Shown piece after piece: positions 43,580 to 51,901 of a stretch of 54,814 nt of DNA (within the stretch, counting starts at the first letter, position 1; each line of letters begins with the position of its first letter). The stretch covers positions 1 to 54,814 of the forward strand of contig JBAZLV010000012.1 of assembly GCA_041650055.1 (NCBI GenBank), in the 5' to 3' direction. This DNA comes from JBAZLV01 sp041650055. GTDB lineage: Bacteria > Nitrospirota > UBA9217. The notes below the pieces were generated by a model, which made no database searches, was not told the origin of the DNA, and saw only the letters and a program-made list of their open reading frames with translations. Made by a program: the position numbers and the translations under genes.

Positions 43580-44563
43580 ATGACGCTCAATGGACACGAA
43601 AAAGCCGCAATCTTTTTGAGCTCGATCGGTGAAGATGCCGCTGCCGATATCCTGAAGAGTCTTGACGTCAAAGATATCGGAAAGATAACCACATACATGT
43701 CCAGGATGAAAAAAGTTGATCGTACTTCCATCGAGGATGTGCTGAAGGAAGTGTCTGAAAATGTATCCAGCGGTGATCTGCATATGGGCGGCGAGGCATT
43801 CATGAAAAAAGCGCTGTCCAAGGGGCTGGGCGAAGATGGAGCCAGCAAAATTCTGGAAATGGCGTCCAAGGAAGGACCGCTTGACGCGCTCAAATGGATA
43901 GACTCAAAGGTTCTCGTAAATTTTCTGGTGACGGAGCATCCGCAAACCATTGCGTTGATCATCTGCCTGCTTGAACCTACGCAGGCTGCGGAAGTGCTTG
44001 CTGCTCTCCCGGATGCGATCAAGGCGGATGTCGCCCTCAGAATTGCGACGACCGAACGCATTCCCGAACATGCTATAGCGGAATTAAAAGATGTGCTGAA
44101 AGGCCAGCTTGATATGGGAAAGAACAAAGGCAAAAGCGTCGGTGGAAGCCGCACGATTGCTGAAATCCTGAACCAGTGCGACCGCGGCACCGAGCAAAAA
44201 GTCCTGCAGGGCATTGAAACCATAAATAACACCGTTGCCGAATCCATCCGCCAGCTTATGTTCGTGTTCGACGATCTCGTGAAGGTCGACGACCGAGGCA
44301 TCCAGCTTGTCCTGAAGGAAGTAAGCCACGAAGACCTGCTTCTTGCGCTCAAGTCAACAAGCGAATCGCTTAAGACCAAGATATACAAAAACATGTCGCA
44401 GCGCGCATCAACGATCCTGAAGGAAGACATCCAGAACAAGGGGCCGGTGAAGGTCTCCGAAGTTGAAAAGGCCCAGCAGAACGTCGTGAAAGTAGCCAGG
44501 AGACTGGAAGCTGAAGGCAGGATCGTCCTTGCCGGAAGAGGCGGTGAAGAACTTGTGGTCTAA
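43580..44563 (+). CDS. fliG: flagellar motor switch protein FliG
   Basis: The protein has 327 residues from the ATG at 43580 (AAGGATGG upstream); an earlier in-frame ATG at 43496 would add 28 atypical residues. It starts MTLNGHEKAAIFLSSIGEDA. The middle domain has TEHPQTIALIICLLEPTQAA (EHPQ motif) and the C-terminal domain has LMFVFDDLVKVDDRGIQLVL with the charged torque helix. FliG couples stator and rotor. The 118-base gap after fliF shows no other gene. Confidence 0.96.
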   Translation: MTLNGHEKAAIFLSSIGEDAAADILKSLDVKDIGKITTYMSRMKKVDRTSIEDVLKEVSENVSSGDLHMGGEAFMKKALSKGLGEDGASKILEMASKEGPLDALKWIDSKVLVNFLVTEHPQTIALIICLLEPTQAAEVLAALPDAIKADVALRIATTERIPEHAIAELKDVLKGQLDMGKNKGKSVGGSRTIAEILNQCDRGTEQKVLQGIETINNTVAESIRQLMFVFDDLVKVDDRGIQLVLKEVSHEDLLLALKSTSESLKTKIYKNMSQRASTILKEDIQNKGPVKVSEVEKAQQNVVKVARRLEAEGRIVLAGRGGEELVV

Positions 44564-45143
44564 GCTTGCACAATCGGGGGAACCCGTTTCCCTGTATACC
44601 ATGCCGCTCCTGAAGAATGAATTTGCCCTCGGCCAGAGCCTCGATTTTGTCGAACGCGAGGCATACGAAAAAGGATATGCGAGCGGGGAAAAGGCCGGGA
44701 TGGAAATGGGAGAGCAAAAGGCTGCGGTTACCCTTGAGCGGATCGAGAATATTCTGAAGGAACTGACGGAGTGGAAGGATAAACTGTTTCAGGAATCAGA
44801 ACAGCAGCTGGTCGAGCTTGCGGTTGCGATTGCCCGGAAGATCATGCTGCGGGAACTTGCCACAAAGCCCGAGGATATTGTCGCCATGACGAAGGAAGCG
44901 ATCATGAAAATAGAGCGGACCGGTCAGATAACCGTCAAGATTAATCCGGCGCTTTACGATCTCTTTACGAAACTAAAGCCGCAGCTTTTAAGCATTCATC
45001 CGGACATTGTGTTTGATCTTGACCCGTCCGCATCATTGACCGGGTCCGTGGTTATGGGATCAATGGAAGATGTGGTCACGGATCTGGATGAACAGATCCG
45101 CAATCTGATCAAGGATTTGGGAGCTTTCAATGCCGCTCGTTGA
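44529..45143 (+). CDS. fliH: flagellar assembly protein FliH
   Basis: The protein has about 204 residues. It has a helical, Glu/Lys-rich central region (ALGQSLDFVEREAYEKGYAS, with GxxxG-like spacing) and the C-terminal FliH/V-ATPase-E-like domain (LAVAIARKIMLRELATKPED, DPSASLTGSVVMGSMEDVVT). FliH regulates the FliI ATPase and docks on FliN. The start is uncertain: a TTG at 44529 has AGGA six bases upstream, and a GTG at 44544 is the alternative. Both overlap the fliG end. Confidence 0.9.
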   Translation: MPEEAVKNLWSKLAQSGEPVSLYTMPLLKNEFALGQSLDFVEREAYEKGYASGEKAGMEMGEQKAAVTLERIENILKELTEWKDKLFQESEQQLVELAVAIARKIMLRELATKPEDIVAMTKEAIMKIERTGQITVKINPALYDLFTKLKPQLLSIHPDIVFDLDPSASLTGSVVMGSMEDVVTDLDEQIRNLIKDLGAFNAAR

Positions 45144-46557
45144 TCTCGCACCCTGTATTCAAGCCGTGCCCGCAACCGACCCACTCAAAGTATATGGGCG
45201 GGTGGTCGAAATAACCGGAATCATCATTAAGGCCACAGGCGTCAAAGCGAGCATCGGTGAATCCTGTTCGATCCTGTCGGACGGTGTTGCCATGGATGCT
45301 GAAGTGGTTGGTTTCAAGGATGGCAAAGTTCTGCTTATGGCGGTGGGCGATCTTTCGTCTGTCAAATCCGGGAGCCGGGTTTTGTCCACGGGCAAAAAAG
45401 TTGCGATTAAAGTTTCCCAGGATCTCATCGGCCGAGTCGTGAATGACCGGGGAGAAGTGATCGATGGGAAAGGGCATATTTCGGGCAAGGCCTGTGCCCT
45501 CTCCTGCATGACCCCGCATCCCCTGAAGCGCAAGAGAATCAGCGAGCCTATTGATCTTGGAATCCGGGCGATCAACGGGCTTCTTACCTGCGGGAAAGGA
45601 CAGCGGATCGGGATTATGTCAGGTTCCGGTGTGGGAAAAAGCGTTCTGCTCGGCATGATGGCAAAATACACGGAAGCATCGGTCAATGTGATCGCCTTGA
45701 TCGGAGAGCGCGGACGGGAAGTACGCGAATTCATCGAAAAGGATCTGGGCGAAGAAGGGCTCAGGAAATCCGTGGTGGTTGTATCGACGTCTGAACAGCC
45801 GCCTCTCGCAAAGGTGCGCGGAGCGCTCGCCGCAACGGCAATTGCTGAATATTTCCGTGACCGCGGGGAAAATGTTCTCTTGCTTATGGATTCGCTTACC
45901 CGGGTTGCCATGGCGCAGCGGGAAATCGGGCTTGCAGTCGGTGAACCCCCGACGTCGAAGGGATACACTCCTTCAGTGTTTGCGCTTCTGCCGAAGCTTC
46001 TCGAACGGGTCGGCACGTCCGAGGGCCGCGGGAGCATTACCGGTATTTATACGGTGCTGGTGGAAGGGGACGATCTTGCCGACCCTATCGGGGACTCGGC
46101 ACGATCGATTCTCGACGGCCATATCGTGCTGTCGCGGGATCTTGCCATGGAAAATCATTACCCTGCAATCGACGTCCTCCAAAGCATCAGCAGGGTCATG
46201 CCTGATATCGTTGATGAACGACATAGGGAATACGCATCCAAATTCATCGAAGTCATGGCAACGTACAAAAAATTCGAGGACATGATCAATCTCGGCGCGT
46301 ACAAAAGCGGATCGAATCCCCGGGTTGATCATGCCATCAAAATGGTTGACACATTGAAGGGATATCTCCGGCAGAGAATGAACGAGCGACGGGATATTGC
46401 CGACAGCCTGCAGGGATTGTATTTCGTATTCAAGGAAGAGGAGAACATCCATGACGCGACGCCAGAAAACCGTATCCAAGGTTCTGGAGCTGAAGGGATT
46501 TACCCGGGAACAGCTCCAGTCGGAAGTCAAGGAGTGCTGGGAAGCCTACCAGTATGA
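45130..46557 (+). CDS. fliI: flagellum-specific ATPase FliI
   Basis: The protein has 475 residues. F1-beta-like ATPase with Walker A IMSGSGVGKSVLLGMM, the catalytic-Glu region ALIGERGREVREFIEKDLG, Walker B VLLLMDSLTRVAMAQREIGL and the type III signature PPTSKGYTPSVFALLPKLLE. It powers unloading of export substrates. It overlaps the 3' end of fliH. The last 40 residues after ENIHDATPENR are unlike other FliI proteins and overlap fliJ in another frame. Confidence 0.96.
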   Translation: MPLVDLAPCIQAVPATDPLKVYGRVVEITGIIIKATGVKASIGESCSILSDGVAMDAEVVGFKDGKVLLMAVGDLSSVKSGSRVLSTGKKVAIKVSQDLIGRVVNDRGEVIDGKGHISGKACALSCMTPHPLKRKRISEPIDLGIRAINGLLTCGKGQRIGIMSGSGVGKSVLLGMMAKYTEASVNVIALIGERGREVREFIEKDLGEEGLRKSVVVVSTSEQPPLAKVRGALAATAIAEYFRDRGENVLLLMDSLTRVAMAQREIGLAVGEPPTSKGYTPSVFALLPKLLERVGTSEGRGSITGIYTVLVEGDDLADPIGDSARSILDGHIVLSRDLAMENHYPAIDVLQSISRVMPDIVDERHREYASKFIEVMATYKKFEDMINLGAYKSGSNPRVDHAIKMVDTLKGYLRQRMNERRDIADSLQGLYFVFKEEENIHDATPENRIQGSGAEGIYPGTAPVGSQGVLGSLPV

Positions 46558-46891
46558 AAAGGAAAAGCTGGACACGCTCGAAAGTGAATTGAGCACGCAT
46601 TTGGAGGAATTCCGACAGAAACAGGACCGGGGAACGGTTGGAATCCGGGAAATGGATCTTTTTTACACGTATTTTCAGCATCTTGAACGGCATGTGCAGC
46701 AGCAGAAGGAATGCGTCCACATCCGGCGGAAGCACCTGGATACAAAACTGGAGGCAATGCATGAGGCATATAAGGAACAGCGGCTCATGGAAATCCTCCG
46801 GGATAAAATTGTCTGTTCGGAAGTTCGTGCAACAATGCATCGGGAGCAAAAGGAAACGGATTATCAGTTTCTCGCGCGGAGAACAAAATGA
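46451..46891 (+). CDS. fliJ: flagellar export chaperone FliJ
   Basis: The protein has 146 residues from the ATG at 46451 (GAGGAG upstream). It is a single long coiled coil typical of FliJ, with FTREQLQSEVKECWEAYQYE near the start and a charged C-terminus. FliJ is the stalk of the FliI ring. More than 100 bases overlap the fliI end in a different frame, which is unusually long; one of the two ends may be slightly misplaced, but both frames are open. Confidence 0.88.
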   Translation: MTRRQKTVSKVLELKGFTREQLQSEVKECWEAYQYEKEKLDTLESELSTHLEEFRQKQDRGTVGIREMDLFYTYFQHLERHVQQQKECVHIRRKHLDTKLEAMHEAYKEQRLMEILRDKIVCSEVRATMHREQKETDYQFLARRTK

Positions 46892-47391
46892 AAACCGATG
46901 GCTATCCGGAAACAGCATTCAGCAAACGTTCTCGGATGCTTGTTACCGCACTCATCTGCATGGCGCTCCTGTTTCTTGGTGCGCCTGCAATTTACTCCCA
47001 GGAAGATATCGTCAAACTCGTCGAAGACAAGTCAGCGGAATTGAAAGACAAGGAAGAAACGCTCAAAAAAGAAGAAGAGCGGCTTCTGATTCTCAAGAAG
47101 GACGTTGAGGACAAAATCAATAAATACGGGCAGCTTTTAGGACAGCTTGAATTCACCCTCAAGAAGGTGGAGCAGATTCAGGATGCGCGAATGCTGGCAG
47201 TCGCAAAACTGTACGAGGGAATGTCTCCGGAGGAAGCTGCGTCCAAATTAACAGCCCTGGATGAGGAAACCGCGGTACAGATCATGCTTCGGATGAAGAG
47301 CAAAAAATCAGGAGCAATCATTGCGCTCTTTGAACCGAAAAAGGCAGCCCAGATGACCAAGCAGATGGCCAGGCTCCAGATAGGAAAATAA
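46888..47391 (+). CDS. MotE-like periplasmic stator chaperone
   Basis: The protein has 167 residues. Signal anchor about 18-38 (LVTALICMALLFLGAPAIYS), then a coiled coil (KSAELKDKEETLKKEEERLL) and a C-terminal MgtE-N-like helical domain (LYEGMSPEEAASKLTALDEE, VQIMLRMKSKKSGAIIALFE). This is the layout of MotE, the chaperone of the stator protein MotC, often encoded after fliJ. No motAB or motC gene is in the window. ATGA overlap with fliJ. Confidence 0.85.
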   Translation: MKTDGYPETAFSKRSRMLVTALICMALLFLGAPAIYSQEDIVKLVEDKSAELKDKEETLKKEEERLLILKKDVEDKINKYGQLLGQLEFTLKKVEQIQDARMLAVAKLYEGMSPEEAASKLTALDEETAVQIMLRMKSKKSGAIIALFEPKKAAQMTKQMARLQIGK

Positions 47392-47491
47392 CGGCTTTCT
47401 CCGCTTCTCCCCTGCCGCTTATATGCCCTGTTTCCGGGGTCTCAGTATGCGTTTTTTCCATTTTCCCTATCCGCACGAAGAGCCTTTTTAT

Positions 47492-47519
47492 TAAAGATTC
47501 ACGCTATTTGTGACGATAG
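47492..47519 (+). promoter_or_regulatory. sigma28 (FliA)-type promoter for the second chemotaxis operon
   Basis: TAAAGATT, 12 bases, GACGATAG: -35 matches 7/8, -10 matches 6/8, with one base more than the usual 11-base spacing. It lies in the 214-base gap between motE and the receptor gene at 47606, about 80 bases before its start. Nothing else was recognised in that gap. Confidence 0.6.
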
Positions 47520-47605
47520 AACCAGAGTGTTTTCGAGCAGGAAACATGCGTCGAGATGACACCGGCTGACGGTTATCCAAGACCGACACCAGTGCAAGGA
47601 TAGAT

Positions 47606-48769
47606 ATGAATAATCGCCAGGCAACCGCACGGATCGTGGTCCTTCTGTTTCTTGTAGCCGCTCCCTCCTGTATTTCCCGATGGGAAGTTCGGTTGCCGGT
47701 GCTTTTGGTTGCGGTGAGCGCTGCGGTTTTTGTCGCCACTGCGGGAGTAAAAAAATTTTATGGAGCGATTGAGCACAAGAACAGAAAATCCCGCGAGAAA
47801 CTGCTTTCAGAAGTTGACGTCCTTATTCAGCCGATCATGGACCACCTCGAAAGCAAAAATGAGCTTGTTCCTGTTCTGACAAATCAGCTTCAGGACGTTG
47901 TTTCCCAGACAGAGCAGGCGGCGCTTGAGATGGGTGAAAAATTCATGAACATGGTGGAGCGTGCACGAAATCAGTCCGGCAAGGCAGCCGAGGTCTTTCA
48001 CGGTTTTGCGGGTACCACGAATGAAGGCGCTCTCGTTCGGGTCACCCAGAAGACATTCAAAGACGTATTGGCCGGGATGACCGAGATCACCAAAATAACC
48101 TCGGAAACTCAGGCACACATGCAGATCATGATTCATGACACCGAGGAGATAAAACGCATTGTGGCTGATATTGAATATGTGGCTCAACAGACGAACCTGC
48201 TTGCCCTGAATGCGGCGATCGAAGCAGCGCGCGCAGGTGATTTCGGACGGGGATTCGGAGTGGTCGCGGATGAGGTTCGAAAACTTTCCGAGCGTTCGAA
48301 CAATGCAGCTGTCCAAATACGGAGCGTCATCACCAAAATAGAACAGGATGTCCAGGAGCTTACCGTAAAGAATAACGACAGCGTGGCTGCCACTACCGCG
48401 CGGTCCACGGAAGCTGATCAGGCAGTAGAACAGGCGCTTGAAAAAATCAATGCCGCACTGGAATCCGCTCAAAAAAAACTGGACGAGCTTACGGCTGAGA
48501 CCGGAACCCTGGCAAAAGACATCAGCGATATTGTTGTATCGATGCAGTTTCAGGACATCACCAGACAGCGGATATCCCATGTGGTAGACCCGCTCCTGAA
48601 ATTCAAGACCGACGCCGAAGACATGATGCAGACGTTGTCTCGGGTGAGCGACCGGATACAGAAACAGCGGGACAATGGGGCTGTTACCTGGCTCAAAAAC
48701 ATGTATACCATGGAATCCGAGCGTTCCGTCATGGACACGACGATTGCAGCACTCGAGAAACGTTCTTAA
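47606..48769 (+). CDS. short membrane-bound MCP-like signalling protein
   Basis: The protein has 387 residues and AAGGAT before the ATG. Two closely spaced N-terminal membrane helices (about 9-26 and 30-50) leave almost no periplasmic domain, and there is no HAMP. The signalling domain has the tip VAQQTNLLALNAAIEAARAG and VADEVRKLSERSNNAAVQIR. After the coiled coil comes SMQFQDITRQRISHVVDPLL, a segment reminiscent of the CheZ active-site helix (FQDLTGQ), although the catalytic Asp-Gln spacing gives D-I-T-R-Q. Without a ligand-binding part it probably reads membrane or cytoplasmic state, or works as a pure array component. Confidence 0.88.
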   Translation: MNNRQATARIVVLLFLVAAPSCISRWEVRLPVLLVAVSAAVFVATAGVKKFYGAIEHKNRKSREKLLSEVDVLIQPIMDHLESKNELVPVLTNQLQDVVSQTEQAALEMGEKFMNMVERARNQSGKAAEVFHGFAGTTNEGALVRVTQKTFKDVLAGMTEITKITSETQAHMQIMIHDTEEIKRIVADIEYVAQQTNLLALNAAIEAARAGDFGRGFGVVADEVRKLSERSNNAAVQIRSVITKIEQDVQELTVKNNDSVAATTARSTEADQAVEQALEKINAALESAQKKLDELTAETGTLAKDISDIVVSMQFQDITRQRISHVVDPLLKFKTDAEDMMQTLSRVSDRIQKQRDNGAVTWLKNMYTMESERSVMDTTIAALEKRS

Positions 48770-48781
48770 GGAGGTACCGCA

Positions 48782-49144
48782 ATGCCGAAAACTTTTTTAA
48801 TCGTTGATGATTCAGCGTCCATGCGACAGCTGGTTACGTTTGCGCTCAAGGACGCAGGCTATGAGGTTATCGCCGCCGAGCACGGAAAGGATGCGATCGC
48901 AAAACTGGGCGGGCAGATCGATATGGTCATCACGGATCTGAATATGCCGGAGATGGATGGAATCGAGCTGATCAAACAGCTGCGAGGCATGGCGTCCTAT
49001 AAATTTACGCCTATTGTCATGCTGACGACTGAATCTCAGGAAGAAAAAAAACAGGAAGGCAAAGCAGCCGGCGCAAGCGGGTGGATTGTCAAACCGTTCA
49101 AACCGGAGCAACTGATGGATGTGGTTAAAAAATTTGTGAAATAA
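48782..49144 (+). CDS. cheY: response regulator CheY (second system)
   Basis: The protein has 120 residues and is a complete receiver: FLIVDDSASMRQLVTFALKD, phospho-site VITDLNMPEMDG, VMLTTESQEEKK and WIVKPFKPEQL. AAGGAGG precedes the ATG. It lies between the short receptor and a STAS-domain gene and is probably the target of the second CheA. Confidence 0.94.
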   Translation: MPKTFLIVDDSASMRQLVTFALKDAGYEVIAAEHGKDAIAKLGGQIDMVITDLNMPEMDGIELIKQLRGMASYKFTPIVMLTTESQEEKKQEGKAAGASGWIVKPFKPEQLMDVVKKFVK

Positions 49145-49171
49145 AAAAACAAAATGACCGAAAGGAATTCC

Positions 49172-49531
49172 ATGACTGCTGCACTCAAGGTCACCAATAA
49201 AAAAGGAATACTGACATTGTCCGGCACCATGACGGTCTGTGATGCGGAAAATCTTAAGGCAACCCTGCTCAAGGCGCTGAAAACCGCAGATCAGATTGTT
49301 CTGGACTGTAACAAGCTCGAAGAAGTCGATCTTGCATGCATCCAGGTGTTCTGTTCCGCGCATCGGACCGCGCTGATGCAGGAAAAACACCTGGGGTTTC
49401 AAAACGAACTTCCGAACGCATTCGGAAAATCCGCCGAAGAGGTTGGATTTATCCGATCCATTGGATGTAGCTTCGACCGTGAACACACCTGCCTTTGGAA
49501 GCCGGTGAACATGCGCGGCACACTCGCTTGA
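49172..49531 (+). CDS. STAS-domain protein
   Basis: The protein has 119 residues from the ATG at 49172 (AAAGGA upstream). STAS fold pattern: LKVTNKKGILTLSGTMTVCD, LKALKTADQIVLDCNKLEEV, DLACIQVFCSAHRTALMQEK. At the position where anti-sigma-factor antagonists carry the phosphorylated Ser (DSS), this protein has D-L-A, so it is probably not regulated by serine phosphorylation. It lies between cheY and cheA of the second system, an arrangement met in some chemosensory clusters. Partner unknown. Confidence 0.85.
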   Translation: MTAALKVTNKKGILTLSGTMTVCDAENLKATLLKALKTADQIVLDCNKLEEVDLACIQVFCSAHRTALMQEKHLGFQNELPNAFGKSAEEVGFIRSIGCSFDREHTCLWKPVNMRGTLA

Positions 49532-49544
49532 GAACGGGGAGAGC

Positions 49545-51689
49545 ATGGATGCCATCGTAGTAAAGATTCGGGAAACGTTCCGCGAAGAAGGCTATGATCT
49601 TCTTGCCGAGCTGGAAGCAGCCCTGCTTGAACTCGAAAAAAAACCCTGTGATCAGGAGCTGATCGCACGCGCATTCCGCGCCATGCATACGATCAAGGGA
49701 TCCGGAGCGACCTGTGAATTTCTCGATGTGGCGTCTTTTACCCATGACCTGGAAACGGCCCTTGACCTCGTCAGAAAAGGCAAACTGGCCGTTAGCAAGG
49801 AACTGATCGATCTGGCGCTGTCCGCGCGTGACCACATCAAATGCATGTTCGATTCACACTATTCCCAAGGTACCGTGGACGAGGAAAAAACCAAAAATCT
49901 TTTGCTCAAAATCAGAAAACTGATTTCCGGAATAACTGAAAAAGACAAAAAGGCCCCGGCCCCTCCTCCATCTTCGCCAGCACCGGAATATCTCGTAGAC
50001 GGTTCCGGGATTGATACCATCTACCGGATACGGTTCAAGCCTCACCCGAATATTTTTTCACAAGGCATTAACCCTTCCATGCTTCTGAACGAACTTCGCC
50101 AGCTCGGCACCTGTTGGGTTGTTGCGCAGACGGACAGAATCCCGATTCTGGACGAATTGGATTCCGAAACCTGTTATACCTACTGGGATGTCATTCTGAC
50201 CACCAACCGGGGAATGAATGCGATCCATGACGTTTTCATTTTCATCAGGGATGACTGCGAGCTTGCCGTCACGACCATTCATGAGGCAGGGGCGCTGGAT
50301 GGGAAAGTGACGAACAAAAAAATCGGAGAAATTCTTATGGAGCGGGGAGATTTGTCCGCAGAAGACCTTACGAATGTTCTCCAGGCACAGAAACGCGTGG
50401 GCCAGATCCTGGTGGAAAAGGGACTGGTTAGCGAAAGCAAAATCCAGTCTGCCCTCATGGAGCAACAGGCGCTCAAGGAAATTCAGGAACGGGAAGATAA
50501 ACAAAAGAAAACTGAATCCGATGCATCATCGAGCATCCGGGTTGCGACGGAGAAGCTCGACAAACTGGTGAACCTCGTGGGAGAACTGGTCACGGTGCAG
50601 GCACGGCTCAGTCAGACGTCATTTTCGCATGCTATTCCGGTATTTACCTCGATTGCCGAAGAGGTTGAGCGGCTGACCATGGATCTCCGGGACACGACCA
50701 TGAACATCCGGATGCTTCCTATTGGAACGACCTTCAGCAAATTCAAACGACTGGTTCGGAATCTTTCCCAGGAACTGCATAAATCGATTGAGCTTACTAC
50801 AGACGGAGCAGATACGGAACTGGATAAAACCGTGATCGATCGGCTAAGTGATCCCCTGATCCATCTGATCAGAAACAGCATTGACCACGGCATCGAGAAA
50901 CCGGAAATCCGGGAAGCCGCGGGAAAACCGCGTGTCGGAACCATTCACCTAAGAGCGACGCATGTCGGTGCGACCGTCCAGATACAGATCAGGGATGATG
51001 GAAAAGGGCTCGATCCGGAAGTTATCCGCTCAAAGGCCATGGAAAAAGGGTTGATCGCTCCCAGCACGGAGTTGAACGAACAAGAAATTTTCGCTTTAAT
51101 TCTTGCTCCTGGATTTTCAACCGCTCAGCAGATCACCAGCGTTTCCGGGCGCGGCGTCGGTATGGATGTGGTCAGGAAAGCGATTGAAGACCTTCACGGG
51201 ACGCTGAGCATTACCAGCGTCAAAGGAGCAGGAACCACGATCACTCTTGTTCTACCGCTTACGCTCGCGATTATTGATGGTTTTCTTACCCGGATTAATT
51301 CTGAAAATTTTATCTTTCCGCTGGCGGCAGTTGAAGAATGCGTGGAATTGACTGAAAACGATATCAAACTGTTCCAGGGACGGCAGCTGACGAATGTACG
51401 CGGTCAGATCGTGCCGTATATCCGGCTGCGGCAACATTTTTCGCTTGAGGGAAGCCGGCCGCCGATCGAACAGATCGTGATCGCACGGGTTGACAACCAG
51501 CCTGTCGGATTTGCGGTGGACACGATTATCGGGGAGCATCAGACAGTGTTGAAATCATTAGGAACCTTGTACCGGAATGTGGAAGGAGTGACCGGCGCCA
51601 CTATTCTTGGCGATGGGACACTCGCGCTTATTCTGGACATTCCCAAACTGGTTCTGGTGGCGTCGCGAGAAGAAGCAATGCTTGTATAG
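49545..51689 (+). CDS. cheA: chemotaxis kinase CheA with tandem MshEN-like motifs (second system)
   Basis: The protein has 714 residues. Hpt with H48 in AMHTIKGSGATCEF; a P2-like segment about 150-245 (IYRIRFKPHPNIFSQGINPS, RDDCELAVTTIHEAGALDG); then two consecutive 24-residue motifs, K259-Q282 (KIGEILMERGDLSAEDL...Q) and R284-Q307 (RVGQILVEKGLVSESKI...Q). They match the MshEN c-di-GMP-binding pattern RLGxxLxxxGx6LxxxLxxQ with conservative changes. Next come the dimerisation domain, the ATPase domain (HLIRNSIDHGIE, DDGKGLD, GRGVGMDVVRKAI) and a CheW-like domain. The two motifs are one residue apart, closer than in MshE. Confidence 0.94.
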   Translation: MDAIVVKIRETFREEGYDLLAELEAALLELEKKPCDQELIARAFRAMHTIKGSGATCEFLDVASFTHDLETALDLVRKGKLAVSKELIDLALSARDHIKCMFDSHYSQGTVDEEKTKNLLLKIRKLISGITEKDKKAPAPPPSSPAPEYLVDGSGIDTIYRIRFKPHPNIFSQGINPSMLLNELRQLGTCWVVAQTDRIPILDELDSETCYTYWDVILTTNRGMNAIHDVFIFIRDDCELAVTTIHEAGALDGKVTNKKIGEILMERGDLSAEDLTNVLQAQKRVGQILVEKGLVSESKIQSALMEQQALKEIQEREDKQKKTESDASSSIRVATEKLDKLVNLVGELVTVQARLSQTSFSHAIPVFTSIAEEVERLTMDLRDTTMNIRMLPIGTTFSKFKRLVRNLSQELHKSIELTTDGADTELDKTVIDRLSDPLIHLIRNSIDHGIEKPEIREAAGKPRVGTIHLRATHVGATVQIQIRDDGKGLDPEVIRSKAMEKGLIAPSTELNEQEIFALILAPGFSTAQQITSVSGRGVGMDVVRKAIEDLHGTLSITSVKGAGTTITLVLPLTLAIIDGFLTRINSENFIFPLAAVEECVELTENDIKLFQGRQLTNVRGQIVPYIRLRQHFSLEGSRPPIEQIVIARVDNQPVGFAVDTIIGEHQTVLKSLGTLYRNVEGVTGATILGDGTLALILDIPKLVLVASREEAMLV

Positions 51690-51720
51690 TCAGAAAATAG
51701 TAACAACACCAAGAGAAGTC

Positions 51721-51744
51721 ATTCCCGAGGTCTTAATCGGGAAT
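51721..51744. repeat. perfect hairpin downstream of cheA
   Basis: ATTCCCGA (51721-51728) and TCGGGAAT (51737-51744) pair perfectly over an eight-base loop. ATTTGG follows, so there is only a poor T-run. First of two similar hairpins in the 212-base gap between cheA and the next receptor; it may act as a weak terminator or a message-stability element. Confidence 0.55.
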
Positions 51745-51760
51745 TTGGTGTAAAAAACCA

Positions 51761-51787
51761 TATCCCCGATAGAGGTATTCGGGGATA
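51761..51787. repeat. second perfect hairpin downstream of cheA
   Basis: TATCCCCGA (51761-51769) and TCGGGGATA (51779-51787) pair over nine bases with a nine-base loop. It shares the CCCGA/TCGGG core with the hairpin 17 bases upstream. No T-run follows. The left arm and loop contain CCCGATAG, but no -35 lies at FliA spacing. Confidence 0.55.
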
Positions 51788-51901
51788 CCCTATAGAAGCA
51801 TGTACAGATTGTTTTGAGACTATTCATAAGCGTTGAACGTAGTTTTTGGATTGTTTTAACAACAGACACTTTCACATCATGATTGCTAAAGGAGGTTTTT
51901 T

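Noticed and set aside
42049..44439. Very long open frame (796 codons) on the minus strand opposite fliF and fliG
   Set aside because: It lies exactly antisense to two certain flagellar genes, has no ribosome site, and its translation is rich in Cys, Phe, Ser and His with no domain pattern. It is a by-product of the codon use of the plus-strand genes.
51746..51772. FliA promoter at CCCGATAG before the receptor at 51902
   Set aside because: The nearest TAAA is only ten bases away rather than about fifteen, and the -10-like bases fall inside a perfect hairpin.
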